In this document: piece after piece, positions 52,629-63,035 of the stretch
How positions within the stretch are numbered: position 1 is the stretch's first letter
How the letters are laid out: each line of letters starts with the position of its first letter
Assembly: GCA_037833965.1 (NCBI GenBank)
Contig: AP031356.1
Span: 1,262,501 to 1,326,500, forward strand
Length of the DNA stretch: 64,000 nt
Source: Marchantia polymorpha subsp. ruderalis
Taxonomy: Eukaryota; Streptophyta; Marchantiopsida; Marchantiales; Marchantiaceae
Direction of reading: 5' to 3'
The notes under the pieces: model-generated
What the model was told of the DNA's origin: nothing
What the model saw: only the letters and a program-made list of their open reading frames with translations
Databases searched by the model: none
Program-made: the position numbers and the translations under genes

Positions 52629-53846
52629 TAATTGTATATAAAATTTGTAAATTTGTTTTTATCATATGTTAAATACTTTTTTTTAGATTTTTCAGATTAC
52701 TATTAATTTTTTCAAACAAATATGAAGTTATTATTATTGTGTATCATTCAAGAAATTAAAATTTTACTTTATTTTGGTAAAAGAAAAAACATTTAGTTAA
52801 TCTACATGAGAATGATCATAATTTAAGTAAATGTATTAGTTAATTATTTTTTAAAGTACTGCAATTATTTTTTAAGATATTTGATCAAAGATAATCATGA
52901 ATTTTCATCTTGTATGTTTATTTCTATTGATATTATCATAATTGATAAGTTCCTATTTGATACTTTATATTTAAAGCTTAGCAAAATTAAATTTTTATTA
53001 AATTTCACAAGTATATAAGCTCACATGTGTAACTAAAAAGCATGAGATTGAAAATTTTCATTATTAATTCTTGATTTTTGTATCAGAATGATCAAATATA
53101 TTCTGTTCTAAATTAATTAAAAATCATAAAAATATTAATAATTTTTTTTTCAAACATAAATAGTTTAACAAAAGTATTTTTGAAATTTTGTGTTTCTTTC
53201 TATTATTTAATATTTTTTTTCAAAATATATACAAGTTCTATAAGTGGAATAAAAAACTAATAAATCTTACTAATTTCCGTACATTTTTTAATCTAAACCT
53301 ATTTTACACAAGTCTGATTTTGTTAATTCTTTATATTTAATCAATTTAAATTCAGAAATTATTAATGTTAAATCATTTTGTTCATACTTTCCATACATCA
53401 AAGATATATTGATATATTTTTTTGATAAATGCAAGATCATAATGCTTTATTTTTATTTAAAATAATGTATGAAAATGTTTTGTGCCTTTCAATGCTTGTA
53501 ATCAAACAATGATAACATTTTTTGGAACTAAAATGATTAATCATACATCAATATTATTGAATTTCTTTATTTTTCATGTTTTTAAACTTGCTGATTAATG
53601 TTGTGTGCTGGTTGCAGTGGATAAGAAACTGAAGACTGAGATAAACATTATTGAAATGTGCATGGAAGAAAATATAATTGACCACTACTAGGAAAAAAAC
53701 AAAAAATAAAGTCCAGTAGATAATATATTATTACTTGAATATACATCAAAATTTAAAAAAATTGAAACTTAAAAAAGTTTATGTACAATTCTTTTAAAAT
53801 CTATGTACAAACTAAAAAGATGTCATTTACATAGGCTTATCTTTTT
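52629..53846. other. AT-rich spacer
   Basis: AT-rich sequence with no coding potential lies between the MULE and the left edge of the VPS41 duplicate. I see no repeat that would explain the duplication breakpoint. Confidence 0.6.
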
Positions 53847-53925
53847 TCCTAAATAAGCTAAGTAACTTAGAAAATAATGATAAGAGAAAACTCCAAAATG
53901 TTGCAAGCAAAAAACTCAAACACAC

Positions 53926-56796
53926 CTCCACCATGAGCTCAGTACGAGCTTTGCCATCCTCGACAGCTGCTACAGGACCCTCTTGCCAACAATTCCTACG
54001 AAGCCAAGACACATATTTATCTGCATCCCTGCAATAATGCACCAGTCCAGGTTTCCATGTTCAGCTCATCCAACTTACTGACTCAAATACTCTATTTGCT
54101 CGTGCAGTTTTAGGTTTGTAAATGCTAGACAGGACCAAATAAGGCAATTCAACGATACTCAATGCAAGAAACGTTGTAAAAAGAACCTCTACAATGCACT
54201 GACTGCTACCACTACGTGACTCGTATATTAGGTGTATTAAAAGTTTCTGTTGCCAGACCTCGGACTGGCGATAACAATATCTTTTGGTGCAACGATGTAG
54301 TATAAAGGGTCGTCTCCAGCTGCCCACTGTCCTCCGGCATTGCTGCTACCTGTGGGTATACATTAGATATGCAAATTATGACTTGTTTCACCTACCACCG
54401 AGGCGGAGGCTTTCTAACAACCACAAAAACTTGATGAACTCCCGTATTCCGACTAGGCCAGTAGCGTACCCGAAAGAGGAGCATGCGCCAGGACGTAGTC
54501 CTTGGCTTTGTTGTGTTCGTGGCCGTGAATAGATAGAGCATCGATTGCCAGTTCATCGTTTGTCCAAGTTACGATCCGCACTTCTGGTCGTTGAGCATGC
54601 CCCTGCTTGTTCGATACTGTCAGTATTATGACATATACGAACGGACGTTCTTAACGTGACAGCTAAGGTAGGTGAGAATGGAGATCAGCGCACAGTTTTA
54701 AAACTATGGCATGCCGTTCACTACATGCTATGGTTGACTGAGTGTGCATCCTGCCTCTAAGATACCAAAAGATCTCCCTCTATGGAAGCACTTTCAGAAA
54801 TGCTGACGCCATTGTTATCTTCACCTGCTTTGTAGTAGGCAAGGCAGCAGAAGTGAAAATGGCATCAGCAGTTTCAACTTGAGCAGCAGGAGCTGCAACT
54901 TCAGGAATGTAAGCCAAGACAACAAGAGCATTGCCAAACGGGGCAAGACCTGATATGTAATACTCAGTCTGGATAACGGCCTTGATTTCAACGTACTTGG
55001 ACCCGCTTCCAGCACTGCCTTTCAATCCAATCCCCAATATATCCCCAGATGCAGCACCGTTCTTTCCATCTCTCGTCCGAACGCAAGCAATTTTAACGCA
55101 ATTGGCCCAGCCGAGAACCAGCAGAGCATCATCCTACAAAACGAATGGTAAGTTTAACATTGTACATCACAGAGTTGAGAGCATTGTCCATAAGTCAATC
55201 TTCATCAAAAACCGCAATGGGCCTCCTCAAATGCTCCTGACCTGCCAAACCAAGTGAGGACGCAATAATTCAGCTCGAGGGCTGTCTTTCGGACGTTCGA
55301 TGAAGGTTATGCGTTGATGAGATACAGTATCATACACCTTCACGCCAACATCATTTGCCCAAGCTATGAGACTTGTTCTCCACTTGACTGCATGAACAGG
55401 ACCTTCTCCCGAATGCAACACCTGTGTCCATCAGGAGGAATATCAGATCACCGCTCCTCCTTGAGAAAAAAATATTTGTGCTGTGCACATTACACTGCGA
55501 GGCGTAGAACTAAGACAGTGCCGATGTAAATAGTAATAATACCTGATCACGCGAGCCAAACCAGCCCTTGGTGTAGAACATGAGTTGCCCCGCCAACCCC
55601 CCAGCCGCGAATCGTTTGGATGCCTTTCTCGAGTAATCTGGATCCAAAGCAACTGCTTTCATTGGCCTGTGATATTCAAATTTCTCCTTCTCATCGGTGT
55701 ACAAGCTGTTGATTACCACAGACCCATCATCTGAGCAGCTTCCAATGAACTCTACGTCTGCATCGAAACTCGATTCATTCACGGTGGCTGCATGTGCTGC
55801 AAACCGTTTCACCTGTAAATGGTGAAAGAGATACAAAAACCACTGTGAGACAATTTTTTGTTGAGATAGACGACTTTTACAATCAGCGACCTCAATAAGT
55901 GTGACCGGTAAGATTTTAAACTAGTTCATGCTATGTCTCGTACAGATATATGACGACCGTACAAATTTCAGGAATATCAAAGAATTGGCAGAAATCGTCT
56001 CCAGCAGCTAAACTAGGATATTCCCCGCCCACCCTACGTCCTTTGTACGTGACTCAATTGTAGCTGCAACTCAGACATCTACAGCCATCAGCAGAAACTC
56101 ACACGATGAAGAGAGATGTGATTTCGGCCGGGAGGGGAAGGCCCTCCTACACAGAGCTTTTCCGAACTCGAAGGTTATCGACAACCAAAACGTTTCTAAA
56201 ATTTCGATTAGATCGTTAGCATGATATACTATCGACCTCATCACGTTTATGTGCTAATCCGTGTTTCGTATTTGTCCAAATGGGTTACTATTTAACAAAC
56301 CGAACAAGGCAAGATACACAATTCAACGTCCGACCTTTCAATCTAGACCCTCGACGGAACCTCAGGACACTATGACAAGACCCTGAACGCTGTCAAGATG
56401 TAAAACTCTGATGTAGATGCAACTTGCTTCAATATGGATAAGTGACAAGACGGGGCAATTCGTTTGTTGGTTTCATGGATACTATTGACATTTAGAGAGG
56501 ATTCTTCGGCCGAATACTTTGCTCAAATTTTTGGCAATGATGATGAGTGCGAAAACTCTTACCTCATTTCCTAGATAATCGAGTAGATACACATTTCCAT
56601 CGTGAGTACCCAGTGCAATAATGCGTTCAACTACAGTGAGGCAAGACGCAGCATCAGCAGAGAGTAGCCTTGGCACACTCCCGCCCATCCGCTGATACTT
56701 CAAGCAGATTTCCTCTTCTTCGTTCGAAGCGTCTTCTTCTTCCTCCTCTTCAGGATCTTCCTCGTCATCAAGTTCCTCGTCTCCAACATTCGTCAT
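53926..56796 (-). pseudogene. Truncated VPS41 duplicate, exons 1-7 only
   Basis: Exons on - are 56563-56796, 55543-55812, 55242-55421, 54825-55133, 54470-54602, 54259-54349 and 53926-54028. They match VPS41 exons 1-7, keep every splice site and phase, and join into 440 open codons (about the first 440 of 1012). After exon 7 (AVEDGKARTELMVE) the sequence runs into AT-rich DNA, so the helical repeats and RING are missing. The N terminus is shortened (MTNVGDEELDDEED) by an in-frame loss relative to copy A. Changes from copy A include many replacements at conserved sites (such as DADGEF to DADVEF and EPRLKYQR to EICLKYQR). Exon 7 is the most altered. This looks like a young duplicate free to decay, although a short WD40-like protein could still be made. 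Confidence 0.85.
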
Positions 56797-58080
56797 TGCT
56801 ACCACAAAGTGTTGATTTTGATTGGCAATCTCTCACCAATTCCAACGTAATTTGAGCAGATCATATACTACAAAGCCGAACTGGTAAATCCGTCGTTGAG
56901 CAAATTATACGAATTCGTCCCTCCTCTACCGCATTACTGCTCATACAGATCGGCAGGAGGTCACAAACAGAGGAAACCAAGTATGGCACTAGCAGGTCAA
57001 GGTTTTAGCCGGCTATGATGTTCATCAACAAATCCATCGGGCTTGCTTTCTTCAACAACCAACAGATTAGCGTGAAGCCAAGTTTTAGCACCCCAAAAAA
57101 ATTGACTCCGAAGACGATGACAAGAACTATACTCAAAACGACCAATACGACCATTTCGTCAACCTTATCTGTGTCCAAAGTTGTGGATTCTAAATACCAC
57201 AGGAATCCAGTGTTCGAGTGTTTGAGCTGCGCCGCTAAATTCAGGTTGCATTATTCGAAATTACGTTCCTTCTTATCCGGTTCACTAAATAAAAAACCAA
57301 AAATCTGTTACCCAATGCTCCAACAGAATGTAATAACATCCGTTGAAACCAAACGCGGAAGTAAGAAATCAACCGAATCATTAAAACAATTTACATATCT
57401 AAGCTCCACACACTCCACGGCTCGAGGCAGAAACCTCCGCAATTCAGCCAGAAAAGAGAAACCCAAATCACGCGAAAAGCAAAAGGATGCCGAATTGATA
57501 GCAAAACCCACCAAAAGAACAAGGTCGAGAATGAACACTCCGAACGAGGATCCGAACCAAAAGGAGCATTCAGGATTTGCATGGATCTGCTCCGTCGAGC
57601 GCACGCACGCACGCCCTCACTTGCACAAAAGCGCAGCTGGCAGACAAACGCAGACGAGAAGTTCGTGCACCACTGCCACTGCTGCTGCATGTTTTCTACG
57701 AACACATTGCAGCTCCATGCTTTGTGAAGAGAAACGAAAGGGCCGAGCGGAGCAGAGCAGAAGAAGAGAAACGAGAAACGAGAGGAATCGAACGATGTCA
57801 AATCGAAATCTGACGAATCTCAGTTGCCCCTTTCTCGTCCACGCTGGGCATCTGTCTGTCTGCCTCTCAGATCGTCGGAGAAAAGACTCCCGATAGCGGT
57901 CTGTCTCGCGCTCCCAACTCACTCTTGTTGTCTTGCAGCGTCAGAGGAGCGGTTCATATGCTGGTCGACCTCCGAGTACCTCGGCTTCCCGCCCTTCCCT
58001 TCCCTTTCCTGGCGCTGCCACTTGTTCTTCCAACGTTGCCGTCTTTTTCTGCTCATTTTCTGGGTAGCAGCTATACGACC
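56797..58080. other. Duplicated VPS41 upstream region
   Basis: This is the counterpart of 40427-42070. It lacks the 327 bp found at 40447-40773 and several short stretches of the GC-rich part. The + frame at 57015-57896 is the copy of the frame at 40966. As argued there, the substitution pattern does not support coding. It may still contain promoter function, since the truncated VPS41 copy retains its whole start region. Confidence 0.5.
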
Positions 58081-58344
58081 TTAGGCCCAAACCACACGAC
58101 CGGCACCGGCAAAGAATACTCGACTCTCATTGGCAGGACTGCTGCCCCCCTTACCACACGGGAGGGAGCGGCAATTAGAAAAATCCTAGGTGGCAAAAAA
58201 AACTATCGTTCCGGAGTACCAGGCACTTCCGCCCGGAAACCCGATTTTTACGGAAATTCCAACTCCACGTGGACATTCGCGCCTTTTACAAGTTTTCGAA
58301 GAGCACTTCCACTTGATAGGATTTCTCAAGATTTTCTCGACGCG

Positions 58345-61300
58345 ATGGAGTCACAGGGAACTCCGCCGTATGATTTCACGAATAATGCATCAGGTTCCAA
58401 CTGTCCGGCTATGGGATCGGATAGCAATACGCAGGGTAGTACTACCATTCCAATGTCGCCATTTTTCGGAAAGTTTCCACACCCAGGTTTTATTTTTCCA
58501 CAACCCTTCGTGCATTCACTCCCGGGAATGCACTTTCCACCAGCAAGTAACATTTCTGCGAGCCTCCCCGTTGGATTCAATACTGGTAATGAGAAAGTCG
58601 AATTAAGTGAAGTTGATGCTATACCGACGAAAATTAGCAAGAAACGAAGAATTGCTCGTAAAAAACCTGAAATTACTCAGGTGGATGGCGTGAAAGAGGA
58701 AATCGACGTTTCAAAGAGTAATGTGCTTTGGAAGGATCATTGGATCATTCAACTGATTACACTGCGAGGAGAAATGCATAGTGCATTTTCAGCCCCGCCA
58801 AAGCAAGGTGAGTCGCATATTCATTTACTTCAGTTGCTGCCGTGATAAGTATATTGCACGATTCGAAACAATTGCTCGCCCAACATTGTTTATGGCCACG
58901 AAATCATCGTTGTTCTTGGATTGTAGATTGCTACATTCTTAGATTAAGTTTCGATCAGTTACATAAATCAAGCTCTGCCGGACAGCGATGTGTTCGCTGC
59001 TGTCTTTCTCCTCGAAGAGTACTGCTCGCAGTCCTCGAAAAGTCGTTTGCAGGTAGAGGACTGAGATTATATAGCAGCATGTAGATGTACGTGAAAGCAC
59101 GCAATTTACGAGTATCTCGGTTAGTGTCTTTGGGATATGAATTACTGGGGGTATAGATTAATTCTCAGAATACTTCTACCCGAGCAGTCCAGTAGGCATA
59201 TAAGAAGGTGCAGTGCATTTCCTGAATGGATGTGTAAGATTCGAAACTATCTGAGATTCTAACAGATTAATTCCGAGATCATATTACTTGCAGGAAGTAG
59301 GACATCTGAATTGTAACCGGCAGGCTTTGACTGAGTGTTATTTCACGCTTTCAGATGACAGTTTCACTTTGAGATTCATACTATCTACTTGACTATCCGA
59401 ATAACGAAGTAACAAAACATTCAAGCAAACTGTGAAATCCATTTTTCCTTCATAGCAATATGTACCACTACAATCTCTTTACTTACTCGATTTCAAGATT
59501 CTCCCGTGAATGTGTCCATTTTGTGGCGGGTTCAAATCTTGGTGGGTTGGCAGGCAGAGCCATATCAACTTCCCTTCGTTGTGATCTCCAGTTGTCCATA
59601 CCGTCTTGTATCTGTGCACATGAACTTAGGAAACTTATAAACTTATATACTTAGAAACAATAACATTAGAATCGATTTTGAAGAATTGTCTACAGTCGAT
59701 ACACTAAATTAGGTTGCAAGTTTTTTCTTACACTTCGTTCGCATATCAGTTATTGTTACTATTGTTCAGTATGCTTAATCTAATGCTTTTTTAACAAGGA
59801 ACAGTAGTGCATGCTTGGTAAAATCCATGTGCTTCACATGGTCAGCTTTTATTCTGAGTTTACATTCTGAGCTCATATCATGTGACGTCTATCAATCATA
59901 GGTTGTGATACAGCCTTAGACAGCTTCTGTACTTCTTTTTTACAAAATGCATTCAGCATAATTTGAAGCGTGCATTGTAGAGCTGGAGTGGCGTGAGCAC
60001 GTACTCTCTAAGCTAACTCTAGAATAATCAGCTTTCATGTGATTAAGCTTAGAAGTACACCAGGTCTGAAAGTTGAAGAGGTAAAACACAACCTTCTAAA
60101 CCTGTTGAAATTTAATCTCTTGCGGGAATACCACTAAGACTTCTTTGTTCCAGATAGTTATTCAACACATTACTTCTACATTGAGTACCACCAACTATGA
60201 CTTACGAATGCCCGTCTAAAGTGGTAACAATTTAGACAACCTCCACCTCTACTAGCAGTTTGACGGCCGTAAAAACCAAAAAGCATTTAATTGTTTGTGC
60301 ATTAAGAGGGAAGTCTCCATCATCAGTCTTCTTTCTTATCCTCAGTGTTTGTCTCTTTATTTCTTATCAATCTTGCCCTTTACCTTGCTCTGGTGGTGTA
60401 CTGTTTGTGTTTGACAGAATAAAGGACCTGTAGTTTAAGCTATGCATAATCCTGTTTTATTTCTGATTCTACATTTATTCTCTAGTTACCTGCGTCTAGG
60501 GTGTAAGTGCCTCTGGTCAGTACTTCAGCCTTTCCTTGCCTTGAGAACGCTCTGAAGTCAACATGTTCGTATCAGACCTCTAAATACGTCGAAGCCGATT
60601 TCGCGATTGGACCTATATCTGAAAATTATACACACAAGAGATCTTTACTTCCAGTTCTCAGCTAGAATACTTGTGACTGTCGGGTCTATTTATCCTGCAT
60701 GGTTCCCAAAATGTCCTTTTATTAATGTTCGTCAGGGATGATCCAGCCGCCTTTGTTCAGTTTATTGCAATTATACTGCCGATTTGGACGAAAGGTGTTC
60801 TCGTTGAGTTTTTCTTTGTCTGGACTGGTGAAGTTGGTTGTGGTTTTCTTGTTGCTACTCCTCTGTCGTAGGGAAATGTCGATACCATGGTAAGATGATC
60901 AAAGATCTGTTGAACCAACTCTTCTCAGTACACCCGGTCTTATTTACTGTGACAGGGTGGAATCCTCAAAAAGCTGTGACATTTCTTGACAACCATGATA
61001 TTAGTTCAACTCAGCGACATTGGTGCTTTCCTGACAAGAGGGTGGTGATGGGATATGCCTACATCCTGACACATCCTGGCATTCCTTGTATTGTAAGCAG
61101 CACGTAGACTGAAAATCCCAGTCACTTCTAGCTATATATGGCCCCAAGGCTGAGTAACTTGTACCAGCACACACATAGCACTATACACGATTTTTTTATG
61201 TTTCTGATGTCTCAGCAAACATGTACACCCGATTGACTTCACTTAATTTTAACAGAAAGAACTTATTTCTTTCTTTCAAATTTATTTCACAACTTGTTAC

Positions 61301-62368
61301 ACCTACTTCGAGCTTGTGCTGCTTGTGCTTAGGTGTTGATAATTCTTCTACGTTGGATACATATGCTACTGGATCCGGTGGTTGTTCTCAGGCTTCTCTT
61401 GGCCACAGGCCGCCAAGAGTTGTGTACAAATCGGATATTTGCATTCCATGCTTACTTATAGGAGCATATAGATTGCCTTCAAACAATGCATCTACTAGAA
61501 GAGTCACAGATTTCCGAGCTGGTATACAACAGGATCCTATTATAGAGTTTCTTTTCTATTGCATACACCATGTATGCCTACAGTGCCTAAAATCATCATG
61601 AAGCAGTCAATTTTTTCCCCATCGTTCTGTCAGTTGATGGATTCTGTCTAGTAGGTATACCTTGTGTGCTACGAACAAATGTGCTCACATATCTTTGTAC
61701 AATATCTAGAACTGCGACTGTTTGCACGCTTCTTTTGTCTTGGCTTTTGGTTTTGAAGTTGACCAGAAACAGATACTGCACATGATCATAAAAGCTATGC
61801 TTAGTGAGTTAGTAATTTAGTGTATGTCAATTCTCATTGATTGTGTTTTTTAATACAATCTTATGCGTTTGTGTTTTGTTCAGGTGTCGATAATTGGTCA
61901 CGGCTTCACACGAAGCTTGTGTCCATGTGTCCTGATTTCAATAAAGACAGTGAAGCATGTAGAAAAAAATGGAGTTCCATCTATACCGAATACAAAGAAG
62001 ACAAGGCAATGAATATGAAGTCGGGATCGCAACGATCGGAGAAATGTCGATGGTATCTCTTGGTGGACGAGTTTATGTTTGACAGGGCAAACGTAGTTTT
62101 ACATGCCCATGCCGATGTTATGGACGGAGATGGAGTGAAGTGCAGCGTCACTTCGGAGACAAATACAAAGGAGCAAAAAAGTGGGGAGAGTTCATCAAAA
62201 TCACCGGAGCCTAAACGAAAAGAGGATTTGTTCTTGGAAAGATGTCTTGGAGAGCTGAAAGAGAGTAGTAAGATTATGCTAGAGAGTTTGAAGAGCAATG
62301 ATGATATAAAAATGGCACTATTAATGAGTATGCAAAAAACCATGGAGAAATTGGTTGATAAACTCTAG
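58345..62368 (+). CDS. Harbinger ORF1: Myb/SANT-like DNA-binding protein, two exons
   Basis: Exons 58345-58807 and 61884-62368 join at a phase-1 GT-AG intron of 3076 bp (CAAG|GTGAGT ... TTCAG|GTGTCGAT), giving 315 residues. The N-terminal part is Pro/Phe/Ser-rich with a basic stretch KKRRIARKK (likely nuclear signal). Spanning the splice is a trihelix/SANT-type domain: [48 protein letters not shown] and [12 protein letters not shown]. The C terminus is a charged helix ([18 protein letters not shown]). In Harbinger elements this protein binds element DNA and helps import the transposase. The start is the first ATG of the frame inside the element that gives a sensible N terminus; the frame is open further upstream into duplicated host DNA. 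The intron contains an alpha-amylase exon. Confidence 0.85.
58808..61883 (+). other. Long intron of ORF1
   Basis: 3.08 kb between a good donor and acceptor. Apart from the alpha-amylase exon at 60956-61092 I see no domain. An open stretch at 61221-61601 ends without known similarity. Another AG|GTGTTGATAATT at 61331-61344 resembles the true acceptor context at 61882 for a dozen bases only. Confidence 0.6.
60956..61092 (+). pseudogene. Captured alpha-amylase exon inside the ORF1 intron
   Basis: The 137-bp stretch encodes [20 protein letters not shown], then [25 protein letters not shown]. This is the plant alpha-amylase (glycosyl hydrolase 13) region IV, with its F.DNHD motif around the conserved catalytic-site Asp, and the following strand. 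It sits between an intact acceptor (GTGACAG) and donor (GTAAGC), so it is a whole exon rather than a random slice. The usual Thr after DNHD is Ile here. No other amylase exon is seen nearby. It lies in the same orientation as ORF1. The phases do not allow silent inclusion: the entry phase fits ORF1 exon 1, but the exit phase shifts exon 2. Confidence 0.85.
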
Positions 62369-63035
62369 TTGAAGAATAATTTAGGTGGACAGTATGTAAG
62401 AGAAATGGATTTTAGATTATTCTTTATGTCTTCACGACATGAAATGACAATGTGATACTTATACTAATACATTGTTGATTTGTTTGGTGGTTTTTCAAAC
62501 CTTTTGAGTTCTGTTTGTTTCTTTTTTCAAAAACTAAAGTTGGTTGATTCTTCTAGCACTTTTGAGCCTGCTTTCATGTAGAGTAATGTTTGTATTCATT
62601 TGTATAGAGTTGAAGCATGTACAAGGTACAAGCTTGATGTAGCATAATGTCTGCATTCATTTGTACACCAATTTGAACGATTGGTGTCATGACTAATCAG
62701 TGTGAGAACCAGAAAATTACTCTTGTCCGAAGGACAGTACAGTACTTTCTCTGACCTGTTCTGATTTCTTTTGCTTAACTTGTCAGTAGTGCATTAAAAT
62801 ACAAGGTGAAACAGTGAGTTCAAAGTGTGTTGATTGCGCATGGAATTTAGAGTGATAATAGATTTCTCTGATTATGAAGCATGTACTTGGATCAGTATAT
62901 GTGGATTTTATTATATGTAGATATTACGTTAATCCTCATAACAGATGTCTAACGCCACAAGTCTAAATAGTTCACTAAAAAATTTACTACTTGCTAGCTT
63001 CAGAAAATGCACCGAACATCAAATACTAGGCTAGA
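62369..63035. other. Spacer between convergent Harbinger genes
   Basis: Holds the 3' UTRs of ORF1 (+) and of the transposase (-). Contains a short repeated phrase (TGTAGAGTAATGTTTGTATTCATTTGTA near 62577 and a variant near 62638). No coding content. Confidence 0.6.

Larger units (their letters stand above)
53847..58080. repeat. Segmental duplication, copy B (truncated VPS41 side)
   Basis: Direct repeat of about 37450-42070. Similarity starts near 53863 (GTAACTTAGAAAATAATGAT) and runs until CAGCTATACGACC at 58080, where a TTA and the Harbinger end follow. Exons and flanks in the better-preserved parts differ from copy A by only a few percent. The VPS41 intron around exon 7 is more diverged. 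Confidence 0.9.

Noticed and set aside
57925-58344. Harbinger ORF1 starting upstream at 57925 or as a fusion with duplicated host DNA
   Set aside because: The frame happens to be open across the host/transposon junction at 58080, but the part before 58084 is duplicated VPS41 upstream DNA, so the element's own start should lie inside; ATG at 58345 was chosen.
59520-59560. tRNA-like GGGTTCAAATCTTGG motif
   Set aside because: The motif resembles a T-loop, but no acceptor, D or anticodon stems can be formed at the right distances upstream.
61331-61600. A second copy of ORF1 exon 2, starting AG|GTGTTGATAATT
   Set aside because: Similarity to the true exon start at 61884 lasts only about a dozen bases; the rest of the translation is unrelated.
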